NCBI GenBank assembly: GCA_021815405.1 | Contig: JAKAGV010000006.1 | Location: 186,001-250,000, forward strand | Source: Bacteroidota bacterium | GTDB lineage: Bacteria > Bacteroidota > Ignavibacteria > Ignavibacteriales > Ignavibacteriaceae | Direction of reading: 5' to 3' | Length of the DNA: 64,000 nt | Part shown: piece after piece, positions 27,506 to 35,754 of the stretch | How the letters are laid out: every line of letters starts with the position of its first letter | How positions within the stretch are numbered: the first letter of the stretch is position 1 | Made by a program: the position numbers and the translations under genes | Notes under the pieces: model-generated | Database searches by the model: none | What the model was told of the DNA's origin: nothing | What the model saw: the letters and a program-made list of their open reading frames with translations, nothing else

Positions 27506-28060
27506 ATGATGAGAATGCGAATCATCTCAGGTGAATTTAAGGGAAGATTAATAAATGTGCCCAAATCAGATTTAATCAGACCGACAACCGACAGAGTAAG
27601 AGAAACTCTTTTCAATCTGTTGAATAATCAAATTGATTTTGGAGGAATAAATATACTTGACATTTATGCAGGCTCCGGTTCACTTGGATTGGAATGTTTG
27701 AGCAGAGGCGCCGCTTCGGTAGACTTTGTTGAAAAGAATTTTGTCATCCAAAAAAATCTGCAGGAGAATATCAACTCTTTAAAAGTTGAAGAGCGCTGTA
27801 CAATTTTTAAGATGGAGGCTTTAAGATTTTCTTCACTTCCTAAAAAGAAAGAGTATGATTTAATCCTGGCAGATCCGCCGTTTTTTAAAGATGATATTTA
27901 CGTAGTTGTAAAAAATATTCTTGAAGGAAAATTTTTGTCTGCAGATGGGGTGATGATAATCGAACGTTCCAAACAAACGAGGAATAAAGACGTAAGCAAT
28001 TTTGGAGTTGAGCCGTTTAAGGTAATCGGGGATACTTGTTTGTTCAGATTTCCTTTTTAG
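27506..28060 (+). CDS. rsmD: 16S rRNA (guanine966-N2)-methyltransferase
   Basis: RsmD methylates G966 of 16S rRNA with SAM. The 184-residue protein has the family N-terminus MRIISGEFKGRLINVPK, RPTTDRVRETLFNLL, the SAM motif ILDIYAGSGSLGLECLSRGA, and the catalytic LILADPPF (a DPPF variant of the N6/N2 amine methylase motif). The start is ATG 27506, the first of three closely spaced Met codons. It is 6 bp after the PilM-like gene. In many bacteria rsmD is followed by coaD, but here coaD is about 10 kb away on the same strand. Confidence 0.93.
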   Translation: MMRMRIISGEFKGRLINVPKSDLIRPTTDRVRETLFNLLNNQIDFGGINILDIYAGSGSLGLECLSRGAASVDFVEKNFVIQKNLQENINSLKVEERCTIFKMEALRFSSLPKKKEYDLILADPPFFKDDIYVVVKNILEGKFLSADGVMIIERSKQTRNKDVSNFGVEPFKVIGDTCLFRFPF

Positions 28061-28214
28061 AAATGAGTATTGAGAATAGAATATAGGGAATTTTTGCGCG
28101 AAGCAATTACGTAATGCAATATTCAGTAACCAGTTCTCAATAATTTTAAGATCTGACTTTCTATTAAATAACAATCATGAAAATCATTTAATCTAGCGAA
28201 TCCTGGTTAATAAT

Positions 28215-28625
28215 TTAGTTGTATATTCCTCTCAAGTCGCTAATATGAAAATTAGGATAAGACATAACATTAACATTAGAGGAAGTAAAATAAATAGTCC
28301 AGAAAGTAGATTGACCGTTTGATAAAGGCACGCCAATCTGAGTATTGTTTCCTCCCAATTTTGTTTTGTATGTTGCGTCTGTATAAAATTGTCCTTCTAT
28401 ATACCATGGGAAGTTACCTGAGCGGTGTCGTTATTTGTTACAGTACCTTTTGCAACAAGTCTTTGTTGAGAAGCTTCCAAATAGATAGTATCGACATGAA
28501 AGGAGAGGTCAGGTATCTGCATGCTTTGATTAGAACCTACAACTGTTTCGTTCTGCCTGTTACATCTAATAATAAGCAAAAGAGATATAACGATTACCAG
28601 AAATTTTATTCTTCCCGTCTTTCAT
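28215..28625 (-). pseudogene. frameshifted lipoprotein gene, FxLYD-like
   Basis: A coherent protein can be read only by joining three frames. MKDGKNK (from ATG 28625) continues after a one-base excess in an AAAA run (28604-28607) as FLVIVISLLLIIRCNRQNE, with a lipobox-like Cys. The body NLEASQQ-like IYLEASQQRLVAKGTVTNNDTAQVTS breaks at a CCC run (28408-28410). It resumes one base back as PWYIEGQFYTDATYKTKLG and runs to TFWTIYFTSS...FHISDLRGIYN, stop at 28215. One missing C and one extra A would restore it. The pattern is like small FxLYD-type envelope lipoproteins. Both breaks fall in homopolymers, so sequencing error is possible. Confidence 0.72.
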
Positions 28626-28825
28626 CTCTTTAATATTCAGATAAAATATTTTCTATTGATATCCAAACATATTTAATTAAAATTTTCATATCAAAAATAA
28701 TTAATATCATTTATTTATAATAGAGCATTCGTCAACTGACATTTGCTTCGGAGTTCAACACCGGAATTGAAATATGTGCGCATGTTTAACTAACATACAA
28801 CACTATATATAAAAAATGTTATTTA

Positions 28826-30706
28826 TTATTTTGTTAAAATCATTTTCTTAACCTGAACAAAGCCATTCGACTTTAACCCGCAGAAGTAAACTCCGCTTGC
28901 AAATCGATGGGCGTTCCATTCAACCTTGTATTTGCCCGCTTCCAATTCTTTATTCATAAGTACATCAACCTCTTCACCAAGAATATTGTATATCTTCAAT
29001 ATCGTAATTCCATTAGACGGAATTTCAAATTGAATTGTTGTTGATGGGTTGAAAGGATTTGGATAATTCTGTTCCAGTTTAAATATTTTAGGTAATGCCG
29101 ATTCATTTTCATCTTTCATAACCGGTGTTACTCTTGAATCATTATTGGGAGAAATTGATCCTCCCCGGGCTGTTATATATTCCATAACTGCCTGGAATTC
29201 AGTTGAATCATTATAAGTATAAAGACTGCTGATTGGTATCCCGAATAAATTTTGTAATGCATAAGCCAGGTATTCATTTGTGGTAATAGAATAGACAGAG
29301 CTTGATGCTAGACTGATCGGAACACCGTGGACAGAAGCTTCCTGCAACTGGAGACCCTGCTCTGAATAAACATAACTGAACTTCATCCCTGATACCTGCG
29401 GAAAGAACTCATCATCTGAGACTGTTTGAGAAAGACAAATTTGCAATGCTTCCCAAAGCGCGGGTGCAGTGATATTAAATTTAACTAAACGGTATCCCAA
29501 ACCATTTACTTCGTTAAAACCGTAACCGATCATTCTAAAAATATCTGCTGCAACTATTGGACCCTGGTATAAAGGCTGTGCTGTTGCACCACCAACGGTT
29601 ATTGCAATATCAGTTCCGGTCTTTGCTCTAAAAGTATCGGTAATTAAATTACCAACAGAAGTGGAGTGTGAACCGCTTACAAAAAATGAATCGGCTGCTT
29701 CTTCAAAAAATGATTCTGCTTGCTCGACCTGTTGAGTGTATAAAGGTCCATAAGCAGCTTCAATATCGCTTATCAATCCCGCAACAGCAGCGGCTACTGT
29801 GGGTTCTTCGGGAACATTTTGATCTAATGGGATTAACTCATAAGATATTAGGCTAACATTGCCTGCATCGACTAATAATTTTAATTTACCAACATTGGAA
29901 TAGAAAGCGTTTGCTTCAACAATAAAAGTTGTACTGCTGGAAGGATTCTTAATTTCTACCGGTTGGGTGGTGGTAGAATGATCGTGAGCGCTGACGATTA
30001 AGTTTATTCCCGGTACCGAGGATGCAATCTGTTCATCATAGCTCATTCCGAGATGAGATAAACAAACAATTACGTTACATCCTTCGCTTAATAGTTTTGT
30101 TAAAGAATTTGTAATGCAGGCTTCGATATTAGTATCTATTATTGCAGGCGAAGGCTGAGATAATAAATTTGCTGCAGGTGTAGTCAGTCCGAATATTCCA
30201 ACTTTAATATTGCCAAGATTTTTTATTGAATACTGCTTCACATATTTTTTCAAACCTTCCAGACCTGGTGCATCGAGGATTGTATTTGAGGAAATGACAT
30301 CAAATCCGCCGTTTGCCAAAGAAGAATCGAATGCCATTTGGAGAACCTGCGGAGTCAAATCAAATTCGTGGTTACCTAAAACCATAGCACCAAATCCGAG
30401 AGCACTCATCAGCTGAAATTCGGCAATCCCAAAAAATTTATTAAAGAATAAATCGCCGATAAAAGCATCCCCGCCGTGAAGAGTGAGAACATTAGGTTCC
30501 GATTGTTTTGTCATTCCAATAATTGCAGCGGCACGTGCAATACCTCCTCTCGTACCCTTTAAATCGGCACCTCTTGGTCCGGACGGTGCTAACATGGAAT
30601 GGGTATCGTTGACGTGGAGGATAGTGAGTGTATCGAACTTTGAAAAAAGATCTATAGAAAGCGACATAAAAAGTATAACCATAATTTTGAATGATATATT
30701 TTTCAT
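28826..30706 (-). CDS. secreted 5'-nucleotidase/phosphodiesterase with T9SS sorting domain
   Basis: A 626-residue exported enzyme of the UshA/5'-nucleotidase family. After a signal peptide, the metallophosphatase domain has metal ligands D34 and H36 in HVNDTHSM, D80 in GGDAF, N112-H113 in LGNHEFD, an SHLGMSYDEQ His and SAHDHST. The 5'-nucleotidase C-terminal domain (about 340-520, SVGNLITDTFRAKTG, TVGGATAQPLY) binds the base. A T9SS sorting domain (FKLEQNYPNPFNPSTT to the end) predicts surface export. It would release phosphate from extracellular nucleotides. The ATG has GGGAGA upstream. It lies alone on the minus strand between two broken or odd genes. Confidence 0.9.
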   Translation of the reverse strand: MKNISFKIMVILFMSLSIDLFSKFDTLTILHVNDTHSMLAPSGPRGADLKGTRGGIARAAAIIGMTKQSEPNVLTLHGGDAFIGDLFFNKFFGIAEFQLMSALGFGAMVLGNHEFDLTPQVLQMAFDSSLANGGFDVISSNTILDAPGLEGLKKYVKQYSIKNLGNIKVGIFGLTTPAANLLSQPSPAIIDTNIEACITNSLTKLLSEGCNVIVCLSHLGMSYDEQIASSVPGINLIVSAHDHSTTTQPVEIKNPSSSTTFIVEANAFYSNVGKLKLLVDAGNVSLISYELIPLDQNVPEEPTVAAAVAGLISDIEAAYGPLYTQQVEQAESFFEEAADSFFVSGSHSTSVGNLITDTFRAKTGTDIAITVGGATAQPLYQGPIVAADIFRMIGYGFNEVNGLGYRLVKFNITAPALWEALQICLSQTVSDDEFFPQVSGMKFSYVYSEQGLQLQEASVHGVPISLASSSVYSITTNEYLAYALQNLFGIPISSLYTYNDSTEFQAVMEYITARGGSISPNNDSRVTPVMKDENESALPKIFKLEQNYPNPFNPSTTIQFEIPSNGITILKIYNILGEEVDVLMNKELEAGKYKVEWNAHRFASGVYFCGLKSNGFVQVKKMILTK

Positions 30707-30831
30707 TTCAGTCTCCCATATTTAATGAAATATCTGCCTCAAAACTAAAGATTCAGTTTAGCTGACTTGTCATTATTTATTAAATCATTTGTAAATAAAA
30801 TGTCAATAACCAAAGAATGTAATAAGCACTT

Positions 30832-32403
30832 TCAATTTTCAATAGTTTTAAATTCTCTTTCCTTCTGATGTTCTTTAATCCAAGCAGGTATTAATATTCT
30901 GCTTCCGAAAAACGGCTCGCTCAAAATTCTGTCGGCAAGTAATGGCTGGGATAAATCACCTTTTGCCGCCCACTGATTATAGAAGCCTTGAGCAATGGCA
31001 ATTACAGTTCTTAATTGCCCGTGAATCTCCGGAGGCACAGAAAAAGAAATATTTGCTTGTTCACCGTTGATTGTTACATAATAAGCAGAATCGGATTGAG
31101 CGATTAGTGAAGAAACATCTTTACCATTTTCATCCAAGGCAGATGAAGCAGCCACCATGCGTACATTAACCGGCAAATCATCGGAGTAGTCAACGGCAAT
31201 TTTGTTAAGCCGCCACAAGCCTGTTCGAAACGATACTCTGATCTTTAGAGTATCATCATGAATGTCTGCAATATTCAAAAGGGTTACTTGAGTTTTTTCA
31301 ACGCCGGGACCAACATCAGGTATAATTCCGCGCTCACTCCAAGACTTACCTGTCCAAACTGACAAGTGAAGCATACCCTCTCTCATCAGCCAGGCAACAA
31401 ACTTTGCTCGCTCCTTCGGATCAGTATCGAGCTTATAGTACCAGTTCAATCTATTGTTTCCCTGAAGGGAAAATATTTTTTCCAAAGCAAAATATGCCAA
31501 TTCAGTGTTTAATCCGCTTACGATTAATTTAACAGAACCTGCGCGGCGGGGCTTGGGAAAAACACAAGTAATATTATCTTCAAGATCTTTGCTGCTGTTT
31601 ACATTTACTTTATTCAAATTACTTTCCCAATATTCATCGTCCTTATTGTCAAGAATTCTTGAAACATCATTTCCGTTCTTATCAAAAGCCTTAAGAGGTG
31701 TTATTGCCTTTGAAACAGTGTGAATATTTCCAGCATAATCCGGAATGACAGAGACATTCGAGGGATGATCAATAACAAGCAGCTTTAATTGATTTACATA
31801 TTCAGTCTCAAGACGTGCATTGACCAGCTTAATTTTGTAAAAGCCATCCACAGGTTTGATATAGCTGAGAACGTCGTAGGATTTCCTTTCAATGCCTTTG
31901 AAAACTGCACCGGCAAATGTCTCGGACTCAAGCTTATAGCCTGAATCTCCTAAAGCGAAAATTAGAGGACATGAAAACCGTCCATTAAAAGTCGGTTGAG
32001 GAGGAGGAGGAGTTGGTTCACTTCTGCCGGATGCTAAAGCAATTACAATTGCTGCGGCACCAACAATACCTCCCGTCAACAGAAGAGTCCTTCCGACATT
32101 TAATTCATCTACCTCAAAATACGCTATATGTAAAACTGGAACTTTCAAATTAACAGCATCTTGAGAACCGTCTCCAGAGATCTTAACTGCACGACCAATA
32201 AGCGTATCATTTTCAATTTTATAAGCATTTTTAGATAATCGGTAGCGGCTTACGGAATAACCATTTTCAATTGTGTTGACAGTTATTTCTTTGTACTTCA
32301 AAGCTTTATTAACTTCATTTCCATTTAGCCTTATAGTGTCATAGCATTCTATAAATAGAAATGCAGTTGAAGCCAAAACTGTAATAACAAAAATTCTAAA
32401 CAT
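30832..32403 (-). CDS. hypothetical exported protein, 523 residues
   Basis: I do not recognise a named family. The ATG 32403 has GGAGG 6 nt upstream; the in-frame ATG at 32415 sits within that site. An N-terminal hydrophobic segment (FRIFVITVLASTAFLFIEC) could be a lipoprotein signal. A second hydrophobic stretch GGIVGAAAIVIALASG (about 110-130) precedes a proline run. The rest looks like beta-rich modules: NGRFSCPLIFALGDSGYKLE, a repeated DENGKDVSSL/DKNGNDVSRIL pattern, and a Trp-rich LHLSVWTGKSW. It lies 11 bp after the ketosynthase-like gene (which is upstream on the minus strand), so they are probably co-transcribed. Confidence 0.8.
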   Translation of the reverse strand: MFRIFVITVLASTAFLFIECYDTIRLNGNEVNKALKYKEITVNTIENGYSVSRYRLSKNAYKIENDTLIGRAVKISGDGSQDAVNLKVPVLHIAYFEVDELNVGRTLLLTGGIVGAAAIVIALASGRSEPTPPPPQPTFNGRFSCPLIFALGDSGYKLESETFAGAVFKGIERKSYDVLSYIKPVDGFYKIKLVNARLETEYVNQLKLLVIDHPSNVSVIPDYAGNIHTVSKAITPLKAFDKNGNDVSRILDNKDDEYWESNLNKVNVNSSKDLEDNITCVFPKPRRAGSVKLIVSGLNTELAYFALEKIFSLQGNNRLNWYYKLDTDPKERAKFVAWLMREGMLHLSVWTGKSWSERGIIPDVGPGVEKTQVTLLNIADIHDDTLKIRVSFRTGLWRLNKIAVDYSDDLPVNVRMVAASSALDENGKDVSSLIAQSDSAYYVTINGEQANISFSVPPEIHGQLRTVIAIAQGFYNQWAAKGDLSQPLLADRILSEPFFGSRILIPAWIKEHQKEREFKTIEN

Positions 32404-32426
32404 GTTATCCTCCATATATTTTAAAT

Positions 32427-33680
32427 TTAAAGAACCTTAAAGGAGCTGAAGATGAGTGAAGTATTTCTTCCTCCAAAGCTGTAATTATTATTCACAGCAT
32501 TTTTAATTTCTTTTGGAACTCCTTCTACAGGCAAAGATTTTATATCGCATCCGGGGTCAGGATTTTGAAGAGAAATATTTCCTGGCACAAACTGATTTTT
32601 AATTGCAAGCACTGTAATAATGCTCTCGATCGCACCGCAGGCACCAAGCAGATGACCGGTAATCGATTTTGTTGAGCTTACAAGCAGATTATTCTCTTCT
32701 TCTGGGAATATTGTTTTTATTGCCTTTGCTTCAACAACATCATTCATTTTAGTAGCAGTACCGTGAGCATTTAAATATTGGATATCAGATGGTTGCAGCC
32801 GGGCTTCCATTAGAGCAGATCTCATCGCCTGCACAATATAAATGCCCTCGGAGTTTTGTGAAGTTGGATGAAATGCATCTGAAGTTTCACCAAATCCGGT
32901 TACCTCGGCATATATTTTCGCACCGCGATTTAAGGCATGTTCAAGGGATTCAAGAAAAAGAAAAGCCGCTCCTTCGCTTAACACAAATCCGTCACGATTC
33001 ATATCGAACGGCTTAACTGCACAAGATGGTTTTTCATTATTTAAAGAGAGCAGACGTGCGCTGCAAAAAGCTTCAATTATTTCTCGAGATATCGGAGCTT
33101 CGGCACCGCCGGCAAGTGCAGCATCTAAAATGCCGGACTTAATTTGTCGAAATGCATAGCCGACTGCACATGCTGAAGATACACTCCCTTCTGAAATTGT
33201 TGTTGATGGTCCATGAAGCCCGAGACTCATGGAGATAAAACCGGAACCGGCGCCTATCATGCTGCTGATTAATAAGTAAGGATGAATTCCGCTGCATTCA
33301 TTTAAAACATAAGCACGATGACAATTCAGAGTACCGGCTAGCGGTCCAAGAGAGGTGCCTTCGAAAACTCCAATACATTCGCTTTTAAATGATGAAGATT
33401 TTATCTCTGAATCGTAAAACGCAATTGCAGCACTTGCAGCAGAAAGCTGAGCATACCGGTCCATTCTTTTAGCTTGCCGCCGCTCGATGAAATTTAACGG
33501 ATCAAACGATTTAAGCTCAGCGCCGATTTGAGAAGGGAGACCTTCTGTATTTATCGTTTTAAGTTTTTCTACAGATGATTTTCCTTCTTTAACATTGTTC
33601 CAAAAGGATTCGGTATCCATCTCCTTCGAAGCAAGGACGCCGATTCCTGTTACTACAACTCTCTGTTCCATGTTTTCCAT
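32427..33680 (-). CDS. beta-ketoacyl-ACP synthase-like protein with Cys-to-Ser active site
   Basis: A 417-residue FabF-type ketosynthase fold. It aligns through TGIGVLA at the N-terminus, the GPSTTISEGSVSSACAVGYA region, AALAGGAEAP, MNRDGFVLSEGA, NAHGTATKMND and TKSITGHLLGACGAIE. Catalytic His306 and His343 and Lys338 are kept. The nucleophile is not: where FabF has T-A-C, this has E164-G165-S166, so the catalytic Cys is Ser166. It cannot be a normal condensing enzyme; decarboxylase, scaffold or chain-length-factor roles are possible. It is upstream of the unknown 523-residue gene. No acyl carrier protein or other fab genes are near. Confidence 0.88.
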   Translation of the reverse strand: MENMEQRVVVTGIGVLASKEMDTESFWNNVKEGKSSVEKLKTINTEGLPSQIGAELKSFDPLNFIERRQAKRMDRYAQLSAASAAIAFYDSEIKSSSFKSECIGVFEGTSLGPLAGTLNCHRAYVLNECSGIHPYLLISSMIGAGSGFISMSLGLHGPSTTISEGSVSSACAVGYAFRQIKSGILDAALAGGAEAPISREIIEAFCSARLLSLNNEKPSCAVKPFDMNRDGFVLSEGAAFLFLESLEHALNRGAKIYAEVTGFGETSDAFHPTSQNSEGIYIVQAMRSALMEARLQPSDIQYLNAHGTATKMNDVVEAKAIKTIFPEEENNLLVSSTKSITGHLLGACGAIESIITVLAIKNQFVPGNISLQNPDPGCDIKSLPVEGVPKEIKNAVNNNYSFGGRNTSLIFSSFKVL

Positions 33681-33809
33681 CGCTTATAATAATTAAAGTT
33701 CTTAAAGCAATTATAATTTTTAAGTTTATTTTATGACCAGCACTAAATTCAGTCTTTGGATAATCGGAGTTGTCAAAAAGTTGTAAAAAAGTTGCGGAAA
33801 TTTTATCAT

Positions 33810-34979
33810 TCAGAATATCTGTCCGAAGTTGAAATAAACTCCGGTTGATTCTCTCCCAAAGCCTACATCCAGCCTCACGACGAAAGTATCCATGTAAAAC
33901 CGCAGCCCGGCAACCGGATTGCTTGCCCAGTTACTCAGATTCATTTTTGAAATTGAGTTCTTTACTTCACCTGTATCCATTCCAACGATGCCGCCGAACC
34001 GCCAGTAAATAGGATAGCGGATTTCTGCATTAACCAACGAAGATGTTTTATCTAAAAATCGATCTTGAGAATATCCTCTTAAAGTATTGTTGTCTCCAAG
34101 CGGCAGCAAAACCTGGATAGGAAGATTATCGCCCGTTAACGTCTGAAGATTAGCTGAAAAATTATTTTGTGGAATAATAGAATTGTGTAATATTGAAAGT
34201 ATCCGGCAAACCTGTTGAACGAAATATTTGAAAGAGAATTTTTATAAGCAAATTCAGTTTCACTTTGAAGAACAATTCCTTTGGAGGGGTTGATGAAGCT
34301 GTCCAGCGTATCGTAACGCAAATTTATAAGCATCGAAGTGTAAGTGACTTTTGATGAGCTTAGCTTAGAAGGTAATTTCCGGATAGCACTTGTATCCGTA
34401 ATATTGAAATTATTAATGTACTTGTACCTTATTCCGAACTGACCGGCGAAATTATTTGAAAATCCTCTGCTAAAAAGTAAGCTAACTTCAAGCGGTTCCT
34501 TAGTGTAAAATTCTTCGTTTTGAGTAACTTGAACTTTTGCCCAATCCGAAAAAATTATTTTTGATATACTTGTCGTAATCAATTATAAAATCCAAAGCCA
34601 GCGGATAAATTTTTCCTTGCCGCAGTTCAATATCGGGAATGGAAAAAGCCAGTCTATACCAGCGTTCTCCCTTGGTGCTGTTAAAGAAAGTAATATCAAA
34701 AGATCCATTTAAATTTAATTGATTTAGAAAGAACGCCTTTGCGCCGTAGTCGAATCAGGCGTCTGCATCGTAAGATAAGATAGGGAACGGCTCGATTGAC
34801 TTGCCGCGAATTAAGTCTCTATTAGAATTATTGTTTGTTTTTGTTGTGTCATTCTTTGTCTTCAGTATTTCCGTTTGATCATCATACCGCTGAAGACAAC
34901 TTTCAGAAAACGGAAATACTTCTAGACTTTCTGCTGAAATCGAAGTCGATAATAATATAACTAAGACTAATGCTTTCAT
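33810..34979 (-). pseudogene. broken outer-membrane beta-barrel gene (BamA/D15-type surface antigen)
   Basis: The parts are in order but disrupted three times. ATG 34979 begins a signal peptide and a tail ending SIEPFPILSYDADA, then an in-frame TGA (34757-34755) sits where GGA is expected. Past it the same frame continues FDYGAKAFFLNQLN...ERWYRLAFSIPDIELRQGKIYP. A frameshift near 34531-34550 leads to EEFYTKEPLEVSLLFSRGF, and a second near 34180-34190 to SIIPQNNFSANLQTLTG, then LRGYSQDRFLDK and NAEIRYPIYWRFGG, ending LDVGFGRESTGVYFNFGQIF. The ending matches the barrel C-terminus of the Bac_surface_Ag family. A nonsense codon plus two indels suggests real decay. Confidence 0.82.
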
Positions 34980-35073
34980 AATTAAGAAGAATTAAAAATG
35001 ATTTTTGTTATCATAAATCTTCAAAATAATCTTCTTTACATTGTTAAAGAATTGTAAAAGAAAAGTAATATTT

Positions 35074-35754
35074 TTATTTGATGAACTTATACCCTCCCTT
35101 GTGGATCGTAATTAAATGTTCGGGATTTGAAAAATCATCCTCAATCTTTTTTCTGAGTGAAAGGATATAATTGTCTACCGTCCTTGTAGTCGGGAATGTA
35201 TTGTAACCCCAAACATTGTCGAGAAACTTATCGCGCGATATTACTTCGCCTTCATGCTGGATAAAGAATTTCAAAATATTCAATTCCATTTCCGAAAGTT
35301 TGATTGACTGTCCGTTTTTTTCAGCTTCATGCTTTACAAAATCAAGATGAACATTGCCGAATGAATATTCTGAAAATTCATTTACCGTGTTCTCCTTTCT
35401 GCGGAGTATTGCTTTTATTCTTGCCAATAATTCTCGAATGCTGAACGGCTTTGTTACATAATCGTCGGCGCCGATTTCCAAACCAAGTACCTTATCTAAT
35501 TCTTCCTTCTTACTTGTCAGCATTAATATTGGAGTGTTTATTCCATTTTTACGTAAATCACGACAGATATCCAAACCGTTTTTGTTTGGCAGCATAATAT
35601 CTAAGATTATTAAGTCAAAGTTATCGCTCTTTGCAGCCTGGTAAGCCATCTCGCCGTCTGATTGAGACTTCACTTTGTAATTCTCCGCTTCAAGACTAAC
35701 CTTCAATCCTTTTAATATCGCGGGATCATCTTCAATTATTAAAATTTGTTTCAT
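35074..35754 (-). CDS. OmpR-family response regulator
   Basis: A 226-residue two-component regulator. The receiver domain has acidic pocket E8-D9-D10, phospho-acceptor D52 in LIILDIMLP, T80 region MLTSKKEE and the Lys in DDYVTKPF. The C-terminal winged helix (about 130-226) has SEMELNILKFFIQHEGEVISRDKFLDNVWG and TRTVDNYILSLRKKIE, typical OmpR/PhoB DNA binding. The gene's start overlaps the end of the kinase gene by 23 nt, so they are translationally coupled and surely partners. The target is unknown; the adjacent broken barrel gene could once have been regulated by it. Confidence 0.93.
   Translation of the reverse strand: MKQILIIEDDPAILKGLKVSLEAENYKVKSQSDGEMAYQAAKSDNFDLIILDIMLPNKNGLDICRDLRKNGINTPILMLTSKKEELDKVLGLEIGADDYVTKPFSIRELLARIKAILRRKENTVNEFSEYSFGNVHLDFVKHEAEKNGQSIKLSEMELNILKFFIQHEGEVISRDKFLDNVWGYNTFPTTRTVDNYILSLRKKIEDDFSNPEHLITIHKGGYKFIK

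Noticed and set aside
28319-28633. A plus-strand open frame in the rsmD to nucleotidase gap
   Set aside because: The opposite strand carries a coherent but frameshifted lipoprotein in the same place, and the plus-strand product has no recognisable pattern.
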